A stretch of DNA of 16,169 nucleotides, taken from Verrucomicrobiota bacterium. Its GTDB lineage: Bacteria > Verrucomicrobiota > Verrucomicrobiia > Limisphaerales > JAHEOI01. The translations under genes and the position numbers were made by a program. Each line of letters begins with the position of its first letter. Positions within the stretch are counted from its first letter, which is position 1. Location of the stretch: positions 1-16,169 of the forward strand of contig JAHEOI010000325.1 of assembly GCA_018610125.1 (NCBI GenBank), given 5' to 3'. The notes under the pieces were generated by a model, which was given only the letters and a program-made list of their open reading frames with translations, was not told the origin of the DNA and did no database searches. Below, piece after piece: positions 7,412 to 14,649 of this stretch.

Positions 7412-8211
7412 CGTCACCCGGCCGAGCCGACGATTTGATTCTGCTGATCGATATTGGGAACACCCATACTCATCTCGGATTCGGAAGTGACCAACGGGTC
7501 GAGTGGGAATGGAGCTTCCGGAGAGAGGTATGGGAAAGCTCGCGGGCTTCCGGCGAGTTGGATCGGTTTGTGGGGGAGAAATGGCTCACGGAGTTGGAGG
7601 GCGCCGCGATCTGCAGCGTGGTGCCGCGGTTGACCGGGATCGTTGAACGGATCCTCCGTGAGGAGCGAGGCTTAACGTGTCGAGAGCTGACCGCCGAGAC
7701 AGTAACCGGTGTCGGAATCGATTACCCGAATCCGGAAACGATCGGCCCCGACCGTTTGGCAAATGCCATCGCTGCCAAATTGCATTTCGGCGCTCCGATC
7801 ATCGTGGTGGATTTGGGGACGGCGGTCACATTCGACGTCGTTGACGGAAACGGCAATTACGTCGGCGGCGTCATAGCCCCCGGCTTGAGCGCAATGACCG
7901 ATTATCTCCATGAAAAAACGGCGTTGCTTCCCAAGATCGAGATCCGGGAACCTCGCCAGGTCATCGGGAAGGATACCGAACAGGCCATGTTGAGCGGTGC
8001 GGTACATGGCTATGGGGGCCTGATCAAGGAGATCCTAAAGCGTTTAAGGGAGGAGCTGGGGGATGAATCGGTACCGGTGATCGCAACCGGCGGCGGGGCT
8101 TACCTGATTGCTGAAGGCGTTCCGGAAATTGCCCGGGTGGAGCCGGGCCTGACCCTTGAGGGGCTACGCTTATGCTGGTCTGCGTGGCGAGATCAACTTG
8201 CTCTTGAATGA
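7408..8211 (+). CDS. coaX: Type III pantothenate kinase
   Basis: A 267-residue cytoplasmic enzyme that phosphorylates pantothenate, the first step of coenzyme A synthesis. The ASKHA-fold signatures are intact: DIGNT (Asp15-Thr19) for phosphate binding, GPDR (113-116), VVDLGTA (133-139, with Asp135), GGVIAPGL and the C-terminal ATGGGA. Length is typical of the family. Unlike the CoaA type, the CoaX type is generally not feedback-inhibited by CoA and uses a monovalent cation. The ATG overlaps the preceding glycosidase stop by four bases and lacks a Shine-Dalgarno sequence, so expression probably depends on coupling from upstream. trpA follows after 30 bp. Confidence 0.96.
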   Translation: MTSPGRADDLILLIDIGNTHTHLGFGSDQRVEWEWSFRREVWESSRASGELDRFVGEKWLTELEGAAICSVVPRLTGIVERILREERGLTCRELTAETVTGVGIDYPNPETIGPDRLANAIAAKLHFGAPIIVVDLGTAVTFDVVDGNGNYVGGVIAPGLSAMTDYLHEKTALLPKIEIREPRQVIGKDTEQAMLSGAVHGYGGLIKEILKRLREELGDESVPVIATGGGAYLIAEGVPEIARVEPGLTLEGLRLCWSAWRDQLALE

Positions 8212-8241
8212 GCTCTCCCAACTTTGGAATATCCTACCCAG

Positions 8242-9039
8242 ATGAATCGAATAACGGAGCGTTTCAGGCAACTTAAAGCGAATCAAGGAAAGGGCTTCAT
8301 CGCTTACATCGGGGCCGGTGACCCCGATTTGGATGCGACCAAACGGCTCGCTATCGCGTTCGATAAGATCGGTGTGGATGTCTTGGAATTGGGGGTCCCG
8401 TTCAGCGATCCCTTGGCTGACGGCCTGGTGAACCAATTGGCTGCCCAGCGCGGATTGCAGTCGGGAACGACCCCGCCAAAAGTGCTGGAGACCGTCGCCG
8501 AGATCCGGGAAAGCTCCGAGATCCCGATTGTGCTGTATGTCTATTACAATCTCTTATACCGTTGGGGTGTAGGCCGATTCGTTCGGGAGGCCGCCGAAAG
8601 CGGAGTGGATGGGCTGTTGATCCTTGATCTGCCTCCGGAAGAAGCCGAAGAGTACGAGACCACAATGCGGGAGCATGGCCTGGCACTGATTTTCTTGATC
8701 GCCCCAACCACGCCGGACGAGCGGATCCGGACGATTGCCCCGCATTCGACCGGCTTCATTTACTATGTCTCGCGGGAGGGAGTGACCGGGATGCAAACGA
8801 CGATCTCGGACACGATCCAAACGATGACGTCGAAAATTCGACACCACACCACGCTGCCGATTGCGGTCGGGTTCGGGATTTCCACGCCGGATCAGGCCGA
8901 GTTGGTGGCACAACACGCGGATGCCGTTGTCGTCGGCAGTGCGATCGTCAATGAGATTGCCCGTTCGGGGAAGAGTCAAGATTTGGTACCGCATGTTGCC
9001 GAGTTTGTTGAGTCGCTTGTTCGACCGCTTAAGGGATAA
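8242..9039 (+). CDS. trpA: Tryptophan synthase alpha chain
   Basis: A 265-residue TIM-barrel protein that cleaves indole-3-glycerol phosphate to indole and glyceraldehyde-3-phosphate, passing indole to the TrpB subunit. From ATG 8242 the catalytic residues fall at Glu49 (VLELGVPFSD) and Asp60 (DPLADG), the same numbers as in the enteric enzyme, which supports this start over the in-frame TTG at 8224. The phosphate-binding and loop motifs YVSREGVTG, AVGFGIS and VVVGSAIV are present. The usual LADGP proline is replaced by leucine (ADGLVNQ). trpB is not in the window; trpA sits between coaX and a GDP-mannose enzyme, so the trp genes are at least partly dispersed in this genome or the gene lies outside any trp operon. 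Confidence 0.96.
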   Translation: MNRITERFRQLKANQGKGFIAYIGAGDPDLDATKRLAIAFDKIGVDVLELGVPFSDPLADGLVNQLAAQRGLQSGTTPPKVLETVAEIRESSEIPIVLYVYYNLLYRWGVGRFVREAAESGVDGLLILDLPPEEAEEYETTMREHGLALIFLIAPTTPDERIRTIAPHSTGFIYYVSREGVTGMQTTISDTIQTMTSKIRHHTTLPIAVGFGISTPDQAELVAQHADAVVVGSAIVNEIARSGKSQDLVPHVAEFVESLVRPLKG

Positions 9040-9062
9040 TAGATCGAAGGGAGGTAAAGCGT

Positions 9063-10190
9063 ATGAAGAAACGGGTGAATAAGAAGGATCGATTCGTCGT
9101 AGTGATGGCCGGAGGCCGTGGAGAGCGTTTCTGGCCGGTTAGCCGAGAGAAGACGCCAAAGCAGCTTATTTCGCTTTTGGGGAAGCAATCGTTTCTGCAG
9201 GATGCTGTGGGGCGAGTTGCCTCGCTGGTTCCCCCGGAAAATATCTTTGTCATAACCAACCGCTTGCAGGTCGACGAGGTTCGAAAGCAGCTTCCCAAGG
9301 TGCCCGATCAAAATGTCGTTGCCGAGCCCATCGGCAGGGACACCTGCGCTGCTGTGACTTTGGGAGCGGCGCTGGTGGGAGCTCGCTCAAAGGATGGCGT
9401 CATGGCTGTGCTACCCGCCGACCACGTTATCTCTGAGCCGCAAACGTTTCGGCAGGTGCTGAGCGACGCGTTTGACTGGGCAAAGCATGGCGGGGATATC
9501 GTGACGATTGGGATTCAGCCGACCGAGCCCGCGACCGGATTCGGCTACATCGAGTGCGGTCCACAATTGAGCCCTCCGGAAAACGCCGGTGAGATGTCGA
9601 CGACCTTTTTCCAAGGAAAGAAATTCGTCGAAAAGCCGAATTACGAAACCGCTGTCAAGTACCTCAAGAGCGGGGCTTATCGGTGGAATGCCGGGATGTT
9701 TATCTGGTCCTTCAGCACCATCTTTCAGGGGCTCCAGCGGCATCAGCCTGAAATGGCCCGCGCGTGTGAGCGCTGGATGAAAAAGGTCGACGGCTCACAA
9801 TTGGATCGCACCTTGGCCCGGGAATACCCTAAGATTCAAAAGATCTCGATCGACTACGCGCTCCTGGAAAAGGTCGATCGATTCGTCGTTGCCGACGGCA
9901 GCTTTAACTGGGATGACCTCGGCGCGTGGCCGGCACTGGCCCATCACCTTACGCCGGATGCGGATGGGAATTACGTAATGGGCGACGTGGTCGAAATCGA
10001 TTCTCAAAGGAATATTATTGTGGATGCCCGCAAGAACCATCGTGCTCCGATTGCGATGGTGGGCTTATCGGACTCCATTATCGTGCAGACCGATGATGCA
10101 ACATTGGTCGCCAGTCAACAGGAGGCCCAGAAGATTAAGGAGCTGGTTGCCAAGTTGGGAGCCGATAAGAAATACAAGCGACTGGTCTAG
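9063..10190 (+). CDS. manC: Mannose-1-phosphate guanylyltransferase
   Basis: A 375-residue nucleotidyltransferase that makes GDP-mannose from mannose-1-phosphate and GTP for glycan synthesis. The signature AGGRGERFWPVSREKTPKQ spans residues 16-34; LPADH is at 117-121, VEKP at 189-192 and WNAGMF from 208, all normal for GDP-mannose pyrophosphorylases. It lacks the C-terminal cupin phosphomannose-isomerase domain of bifunctional ManC/AlgA proteins and so is the short, monofunctional form. A strong GGGAGG Shine-Dalgarno lies 8 bases before the ATG, the best in the window. It is the last plus-strand gene of the run and ends 18 bp from the stop of a convergent gene, with no obvious terminator between them. 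Confidence 0.94.
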   Translation: MKKRVNKKDRFVVVMAGGRGERFWPVSREKTPKQLISLLGKQSFLQDAVGRVASLVPPENIFVITNRLQVDEVRKQLPKVPDQNVVAEPIGRDTCAAVTLGAALVGARSKDGVMAVLPADHVISEPQTFRQVLSDAFDWAKHGGDIVTIGIQPTEPATGFGYIECGPQLSPPENAGEMSTTFFQGKKFVEKPNYETAVKYLKSGAYRWNAGMFIWSFSTIFQGLQRHQPEMARACERWMKKVDGSQLDRTLAREYPKIQKISIDYALLEKVDRFVVADGSFNWDDLGAWPALAHHLTPDADGNYVMGDVVEIDSQRNIIVDARKNHRAPIAMVGLSDSIIVQTDDATLVASQQEAQKIKELVAKLGADKKYKRLV

Positions 10191-10208
10191 CGAGGCGTTG
10201 CTTGGCTT

Positions 10209-11027
10209 TTACATCTCGAAGACCAGGGTGCGTAAGTCGAATCGACCGACAATCCCGATTTCGGCCTCTGAGTGGGTCGGAGACATCTGGGTTGGATCGA
10301 GGCTCCATTCCCGGGCTAGCAAGTGGATCTTTTCGACATTGCTCTTGATCGGCTCGGAGGCCGTAACCACGCTCGTCGGTTCCATTTCGCCGTAATCCAG
10401 GCACACCAAACCGAGTCGCTTCTCCGCGGAAGTCCGCTTGCCTTGGTTCCAGACTGTTTCACCGTTCCAGGAATAAGCCCGAATAATGTCGCCGTCACTG
10501 GCCAAAACCCAGGAATGGTGATTTACAATCCGGTCCGCTTCGAAGAATTGCACCAGCCCAAGCTTGTAACTAATGCGACGCATGAAGTGAAAGCAGAGGT
10601 CCGGCTCTTCACTAAGCTGCAGCAAAACCGGCCCCATAACGAGCACCCAGCCATCCAACGACGGCGTGAGAAAAAGGGAATGTTCCTCATTGAGCCGGAA
10701 TCCTTCCTCCAAGCTGCATGGGCGCAGGTTTCGGAGCTTGAGGGCTCGCTGTACGGACTCGACCTCGTTCTGTTTGATGGCGAGCCATCGCTTGGGTGGG
10801 TCAAAATAGGCAGGGCAGACCTCCGGAGGCTCTTGTTTATGGCTTGTCTTCGATTTGGACAGCGGCTGCTGGAAGTGTCGGGTCTTAAGCCAGTGAAGGA
10901 CCAATACGATGCAAATGCCGCCTAACGCGACGACAAGGCCCAGCAAGAGCAAGAGTGAGTACGCAATCAGGTCTTCCTCCCGAAAAGAGGGTGCAGTGAG
11001 ACTCAAACATTGCGCCTGCTCCAGCAT
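10209..11027 (-). CDS. Conserved membrane-anchored protein of unknown function
   Basis: A 272-residue protein from ATG 11027, with one transmembrane helix about residues 20-47 (LIAYSLLLLLGLVVALGG and onward). Acidic residues precede it (REED) and basic ones follow (KTRHFQQ...KSK), so by the positive-inside rule the domain is probably cytoplasmic. After a proline/lysine-rich linker comes a domain at about 75-272 containing KRWLAIKQ, GWVLVMG, the FFEADRIVNHHSWVLASDG segment, RAYSWNGETVWNQG and CLDYGE. I recall similar proteins of unknown function in Verrucomicrobia, Planctomycetes and Bacteroidetes but cannot name a function. An in-frame ATG at 11087 would add 20 residues; neither start has a good Shine-Dalgarno. 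It is convergent with manC and lies downstream of thiC on the same strand. Confidence 0.75.
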   Translation of the reverse strand: MLEQAQCLSLTAPSFREEDLIAYSLLLLLGLVVALGGICIVLVLHWLKTRHFQQPLSKSKTSHKQEPPEVCPAYFDPPKRWLAIKQNEVESVQRALKLRNLRPCSLEEGFRLNEEHSLFLTPSLDGWVLVMGPVLLQLSEEPDLCFHFMRRISYKLGLVQFFEADRIVNHHSWVLASDGDIIRAYSWNGETVWNQGKRTSAEKRLGLVCLDYGEMEPTSVVTASEPIKSNVEKIHLLAREWSLDPTQMSPTHSEAEIGIVGRFDLRTLVFEM

Positions 11028-11149
11028 AACCACGAGATCTATGCCAAATTTACCCGGATTGCAAGCGGCCTTCAACCAGCAAAACATGAAAGGAAGGCTC
11101 CAGCTTGCTCAAAGACACGTGGCGGTTCCCCACATTCGCATACTTGGCG

Positions 11150-11203
11150 CCCTTCGCGGGGGCCCCTTTCACGGAAGGGAAACGAGGATTGACCCGCGAA
11201 GGG
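11150..11203. repeat. Long inverted repeat downstream of thiC
   Basis: CCCTTCGCGGG (11150-11160) and CCCGCGAAGGG (11193-11203) are perfect 11-bp complements. The intervening segment contains a second small hairpin, CCCTT-TCACGG-AAGGG. No T-run follows on either strand, so it is not a classical intrinsic terminator. It could cap the thiC transcript or belong to a dispersed repeat. The rest of the 228-bp gap holds nothing I can assign. Confidence 0.55.
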
Positions 11204-11255
11204 TGCGGATGAGGCGAAGTAAAGAAAGAATTGGGTTTAGGGGGGGAAAAGCCCC

Positions 11256-13217
11256 TTAATCGGCCTTGGTATAGAGTTGGCTTCCTTGTTCCCGGAATTC
11301 CTGGGATTTCTCGTTCATTCCCTGCTTAAGGGCCTCTTGCTCCGTAAGCCCGCGTGCGGCTGCGAACTCCCTGACTTCCTCGGTAATCTTCATCGAGCAA
11401 AAGTGCGGGCCGCACATACTGCAGAAGTGGGCTGTCTTTGCCCCTTCCTGAGGGAGGGTTTCATCGTGGTAGGCCTGGGCGGTCTCGGGATCGAGGCTGA
11501 GATTAAACTGGTCCCGCCACCGAAATTCGAAGCGGGCCTTGCTCAGGGCGTTATCGCGCGCCTGCGCCCCGGGGTGCCCCTTGGCGAGATCTGCGGCGTG
11601 GGCAGCCACTTTGTACGCGATTACCCCCTCCTTGACATCCTCTTTGTTGGGGAGACCAAGGTGCTCTTTAGGGGTGACGTAACATAGCATGGCACAGCCG
11701 TACCAGCCGATCATGGCGGCACCAATACCGCTGGTAATGTGATCGTAGCCCGGCGCAACGTCGGTGGTGAGCGGGCCGAGTGTGTAGAACGGCGCTTTAC
11801 CACAATATTCGAGTTGGAGGTCCATGTTCTCTTGAATTAAGTGCATTGGGACGTGGCCCGGTCCCTCGATCATCACTTGAACATCGTGCTTCCAGGCGAT
11901 CTGAGTGAGCTCACCCAAGGTTTCCAGCTCCGCAAGTTGGGCTTCATCATTGGCATCGGCAATGGCCCCGGGACGAAGACCGTCACCAAGGCTGAAGCTG
12001 ATATCGTAGGCCTTCATGATCTCGCAGATCTCCTCAAAATGGGTGTAGAGGAAATTCTCCTGATGGTGTGCGATGCACCATTTGGCCATAATCGAGCCGC
12101 CACGACTCACGATCCCACATGCACGTTGGGCGGTCAGTGGGACATGAGCGAGGCGTACCCCAGCATGAATCGTGAAGTAGTCGACCCCTTGCTCGGCTTG
12201 CTCGATCAGGGTATCCCGAAAGATTTCCCACGTAAGCTCCTCGGCTTTTCCACTGACCTTTTCCAATGCTTGATAAATCGGGACCGTGCCGATCGGGACT
12301 GGGGAGTTTCGGATGATCCACTCACGGGTGGCGTGGATGTTTTTGCCGGTGGATAAGTCCATGACCGTGTCCGCCCCCCAGTGGGTCGCCCATCGCATCT
12401 TTTCGACCTCTTCCTCGACGCTCGAGGTCACGGCCGAATTGCCAATGTTGGCATTGATTTTGACCCGAAAGTTTCGCCCGATGATCATCGGCTCGCTCTC
12501 AGGGTGATTGATATTGGCCGGGATAATGGCCCGGCCCTGGGCGACCTCTTGGCGGACAAACTCGGGAGTAATATGGTCGGGGATGTTGGCCCCCCGGCTT
12601 GCTCCCGGATGTTGGTGGTTGAGATGATGCGTCGGTCCGGTTTGCGCCTTGGCTCGAATCCCCGGCGCCCCGGTGGCGCGCTGATACGATGGTGTGAATG
12701 CTTGCCGGCGACCCAAATTTTCACGGATCGCTATGAACTCCATTTCCGGGGTGATAATCCCTTTTCTGGCGTAATGGAGCTGGGTCACATTGGCATCGGA
12801 TCGGGCTCGGAGCGGCTCCCGGTTGAGGCCCGGGAATTCGGGTACGCGGTTGCCGCCCTCCTTCTTGGCGCTAAGCTGAGCGTGCCGTTGACTCAGGTAA
12901 CCGTTATCTTCGGGCTTTAAGGGGCGTCCTTCGTATTCCGTCACCTCCCGCGAAAGGATCCAGTCCCGACGCAAGGGATCAATTCCTTTCTCGACATCAC
13001 AGGCTTGTTCGGGATCTCCCCAAGGACCGCTCGTGTCATAAACCGGAAACGGGGCATTCGGTTCCTCCTCTCCGGATCGAGATTGGGTCGGGCTAAGCTC
13101 GATTTGGCGAAACGGCACGCGAATCTCGGGATAGAGCTCTCCTGATAGGTAAATTTTCTTGGAATTCGGTAGCTGATTTCGACGATGGGCTTCGCCTTCG
13201 CTCTGAGATCGTATCAT
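11256..13217 (-). CDS. thiC: Phosphomethylpyrimidine synthase (thiamine HMP synthesis)
   Basis: A 653-residue radical-SAM enzyme converting aminoimidazole ribotide to hydroxymethylpyrimidine phosphate for thiamine. The C-terminal CxxCxxxxC motif that binds the [4Fe-4S] cluster is Cys599-Ser-Met-Cys602-x4-Cys607. Core family segments are intact, for example NFRVKINANIGNS, GADTVMDLSTGKNIH, TIHAG, LGDGLRPG, IEGPGHVPM and HITSGIGAAMIGW. The N-terminal ThiC-associated domain is present and starts with GELYPEIRVPFRQI, so the protein is full length. No Shine-Dalgarno is visible upstream of ATG 13217. A TPP riboswitch about 95 bases upstream controls it. No other thi gene is in the window; the JAMM gene is 7 kb away and its involvement is only speculative. 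Confidence 0.98.
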   Translation of the reverse strand: MIRSQSEGEAHRRNQLPNSKKIYLSGELYPEIRVPFRQIELSPTQSRSGEEEPNAPFPVYDTSGPWGDPEQACDVEKGIDPLRRDWILSREVTEYEGRPLKPEDNGYLSQRHAQLSAKKEGGNRVPEFPGLNREPLRARSDANVTQLHYARKGIITPEMEFIAIRENLGRRQAFTPSYQRATGAPGIRAKAQTGPTHHLNHQHPGASRGANIPDHITPEFVRQEVAQGRAIIPANINHPESEPMIIGRNFRVKINANIGNSAVTSSVEEEVEKMRWATHWGADTVMDLSTGKNIHATREWIIRNSPVPIGTVPIYQALEKVSGKAEELTWEIFRDTLIEQAEQGVDYFTIHAGVRLAHVPLTAQRACGIVSRGGSIMAKWCIAHHQENFLYTHFEEICEIMKAYDISFSLGDGLRPGAIADANDEAQLAELETLGELTQIAWKHDVQVMIEGPGHVPMHLIQENMDLQLEYCGKAPFYTLGPLTTDVAPGYDHITSGIGAAMIGWYGCAMLCYVTPKEHLGLPNKEDVKEGVIAYKVAAHAADLAKGHPGAQARDNALSKARFEFRWRDQFNLSLDPETAQAYHDETLPQEGAKTAHFCSMCGPHFCSMKITEEVREFAAARGLTEQEALKQGMNEKSQEFREQGSQLYTKAD

Positions 13218-13312
13218 AAGCAGTTAACAATGACCCGGCACAATCGGTTTCGTGTTTATACGTTCCAGGGCTCCGGGACACTGGCGGGAAATAAGTGGGC
13301 TCTAAAAGCGCT

Positions 13313-13418
13313 GTTTCCCTACACCAGCATTACCTGGACCAGGTTCTAAGGGTCTTTTACCCACCACGAGTAAAACTCTCAGCCTTCGTACAGCCTCGCT
13401 GTCCCGGTTGGCTCCCCA
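13313..13418 (-). ncRNA. TPP riboswitch (THI element)
   Basis: Read on the minus strand, the leader has the conserved THI parts in order: GGGGAGCC at the 5' side, GGCTGAGAG (the pyrimidine-sensing CTGAGA at 13377-13382), a P3a extension TTTTAC/GTAAAA, then ACCCTT, GAACCTG, a P4/P5 region and TGTAGGGAA closing P1. It lies 95 bp upstream of thiC, whose product makes the pyrimidine of TPP. Whether it acts on transcription or translation is not clear: I see no convincing terminator with a T-run in the expression platform, and the start has no obvious Shine-Dalgarno to sequester. The 3' GGGAAA could pair with a TTTCCC about 20 bases downstream as an alternative structure. Confidence 0.95.
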
Positions 13419-13427
13419 AACATTCAA

Positions 13428-13457
13428 AGAATAGGCTTTCTCCTGAAGCCTAGTCAA
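13428..13457 (-). promoter_or_regulatory. Sigma70-type promoter of the thiC riboswitch transcript
   Basis: On the minus strand, TTGACT (13452-13457) and TATTCT (13428-13433) are separated by 18 bp. The predicted start, a few bases downstream, coincides with the 5' end of the riboswitch. An inverted repeat AGGCTT/AAGCCT occupies most of the spacer. Confidence 0.65.
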
Positions 13458-13527
13458 GCGTTTTCGAAGATCGCTCGGAGGGGGCTCGATGGGGCTCCAG
13501 GGCCCGAGAGGGACTCTCTGAAAGCGG

Positions 13528-13545
13528 ACGGCAGCGGAGTGCCGT
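13528..13545. repeat. REP-like hairpin, copy 2
   Basis: ACGGCA and TGCCGT pair around the loop GCGGAG. The sequence from 13524 on the plus strand aligns with the minus strand of the hairpin at 5718-5739, sharing GCGGAC-x-GCA-x-CGGAGTGC-x-GT, with a C-G pair swapped to G-C in the stem. It is in the opposite orientation, in the gap between the thiC leader and the TPR gene. Confidence 0.6.
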
Positions 13546-13562
13546 TGCTCCATAACGGGGAT

Positions 13563-13617
13563 GGCGACGTGAGGTTAGGAAGGGTCTTATCCGTCCCGGC
13601 CCAAGCTTGACGTCGCC
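13563..13617. repeat. Inverted repeat in the thiC/TPR intergenic gap
   Basis: GGCGACGT (13563-13570) and ACGTCGCC (13610-13617) are perfect complements enclosing about 39 bases. With an 8-bp stem and a long loop, chance is possible; no function can be assigned. Confidence 0.35.
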
Positions 13618-13650
13618 CGAATGGGCTGACCTGATCATGAAAAGCGCGAA

Positions 13651-13687
13651 TTCCTTATCTCTTATCTGCGACAGGAAATATAAGGAA
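13651..13687 (-). terminator. Possible terminator of the TPR gene
   Basis: TTCCTTAT (13651-13658) and ATAAGGAA (13680-13687) form a perfect 8-bp stem starting 6 bases after the TPR stop codon. The loop is 21 bases and only a weak CTTTTC follows on the minus strand, so if it ends transcription it is an imperfect intrinsic terminator. It may only protect the 3' end. Confidence 0.35.
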
Positions 13688-13692
13688 GCCGA

Positions 13693-14649
13693 TCAGCCTG
13701 ACTGGGGCAGGGTTTGAAGAAGCCTTTCAACCTTATCGACCATGTGCTGGGCGCCGAGCTGCGCAAAGAGATCACGGGCCTTCATCCAAAACTCACGCGC
13801 CCCGTCGAGATTGCCACGGGTTTGCATGATGTTACCGAGATTGCCGTAGTCCCTGGCCATGCCTTTGAGGTGCCCAAGCTGCTCATCGATCCTGAGGGCT
13901 TTTTGATACATCGCCTCGGCGTCGTTGACGTCTCCAAGCAGGTAAAAGTGGTTCCCCAATTCTGACGACCAGGTCGAACAGGCGCTCAGAGCGTGACGGT
14001 TCTCGGTATTTTCAAGTGGCTTGAGGCGTGACTTGAGCTCAGCGATTCGTTCCCTGCGCTGGTTAGCAGGCATTTGCCCGTCCGTTCCGCCAGACCAGAA
14101 TCGGGATTCAAGAGGGAGCAGTGGGTTCGGGACTGTCGGCCCGTCCCGGAAGAAGATCACGTCGCTACGGTAATCCATGAAGTCGGGCGCCTTGCGTGCC
14201 AGCAGGGAATAAAGGTATTCGGGAACCCAGAGAACAACCGGGCGGGTGATTTCGTTCGACCAACGGGTGCGGCTTAGGTTTAGCGCGGCAATTGTCGGAT
14301 TTGCCTCATGCTCCGAGCGAATCGCCTTCTCAAGGTCAATCAACATGATGGCATCCGGCGCCCCTTCCTCATCTCTGACTGCATCGAGTGCCGTCTCCAA
14401 TGGATGCGCGGCGCTGGCAGCGAGGGAAACCACCTTAAGCAATTGATCGGGCATGGATTCACGCAATGACTCGATCAACTTATCGCGCAGTGCGGGGCTG
14501 TTGCAGACGGCAATGAATAGGGAGAACCGGTTCGCCCGCTGTAGACCGCGACGAAGCGACCGTAGCGACTGTGAGACGGCCTCGTCCTCAAGTGGGTTTA
14601 GTTGCTGAGCCGAATGGGCCGAGGGTTCGGATGACGGGGTTGATTTCAT
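13693..14649 (-). CDS. TPR protein with degenerate NTPase-like N-terminal region
   Basis: A 318-residue protein. Residues 41-170 look like an alpha/beta nucleotide-binding fold without a usable P-loop: a beta strand FSLFIAVCNS (42-51) followed by a helix (LRDKLIESL), a Walker-B-like strand AIMLIDLEKAI (100-110), LNLSRTRW (123-130), PVVLWVPEY (137-145) and APDFMDYRS (154-162). I recall this pattern (PVVFWLPEY...APDFWxWRSG) at the start of bacterial TPR signalling proteins, usually with more TPRs. Residues about 226-302 form two tetratricopeptide repeats (YLLGDVNDAEAMYQKAL; YGNLGNIMQTRGNLDGARE) plus a capping helix. The ATG lies 62 bp inside the upstream ATPase gene in another frame, so the two should be co-translated and may act together. 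With no catalytic motif, a scaffold or sensor role is the likeliest guess. Confidence 0.75.
   Translation of the reverse strand: MKSTPSSEPSAHSAQQLNPLEDEAVSQSLRSLRRGLQRANRFSLFIAVCNSPALRDKLIESLRESMPDQLLKVVSLAASAAHPLETALDAVRDEEGAPDAIMLIDLEKAIRSEHEANPTIAALNLSRTRWSNEITRPVVLWVPEYLYSLLARKAPDFMDYRSDVIFFRDGPTVPNPLLPLESRFWSGGTDGQMPANQRRERIAELKSRLKPLENTENRHALSACSTWSSELGNHFYLLGDVNDAEAMYQKALRIDEQLGHLKGMARDYGNLGNIMQTRGNLDGAREFWMKARDLFAQLGAQHMVDKVERLLQTLPQSG

Noticed and set aside
10323..10925. 200-codon plus-strand frame
   Set aside because: Antisense to the membrane-anchored protein, whose frame has a clear transmembrane helix and structured domain.
11243..11255. GGGG-CTTTT-CCCC as a thiC terminator
   Set aside because: Only a 4-bp stem, followed by C-rich rather than T-rich sequence.
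12381..12920. 179-codon plus-strand frame inside thiC
   Set aside because: thiC is unambiguous on the other strand.
11256..13217. A functional link between the IscA-like gene, thiC and the JAMM gene as a thiamine/iron-sulfur cluster
   Set aside because: The genes are kilobases apart with unrelated genes between them; proximity alone does not support a shared system.
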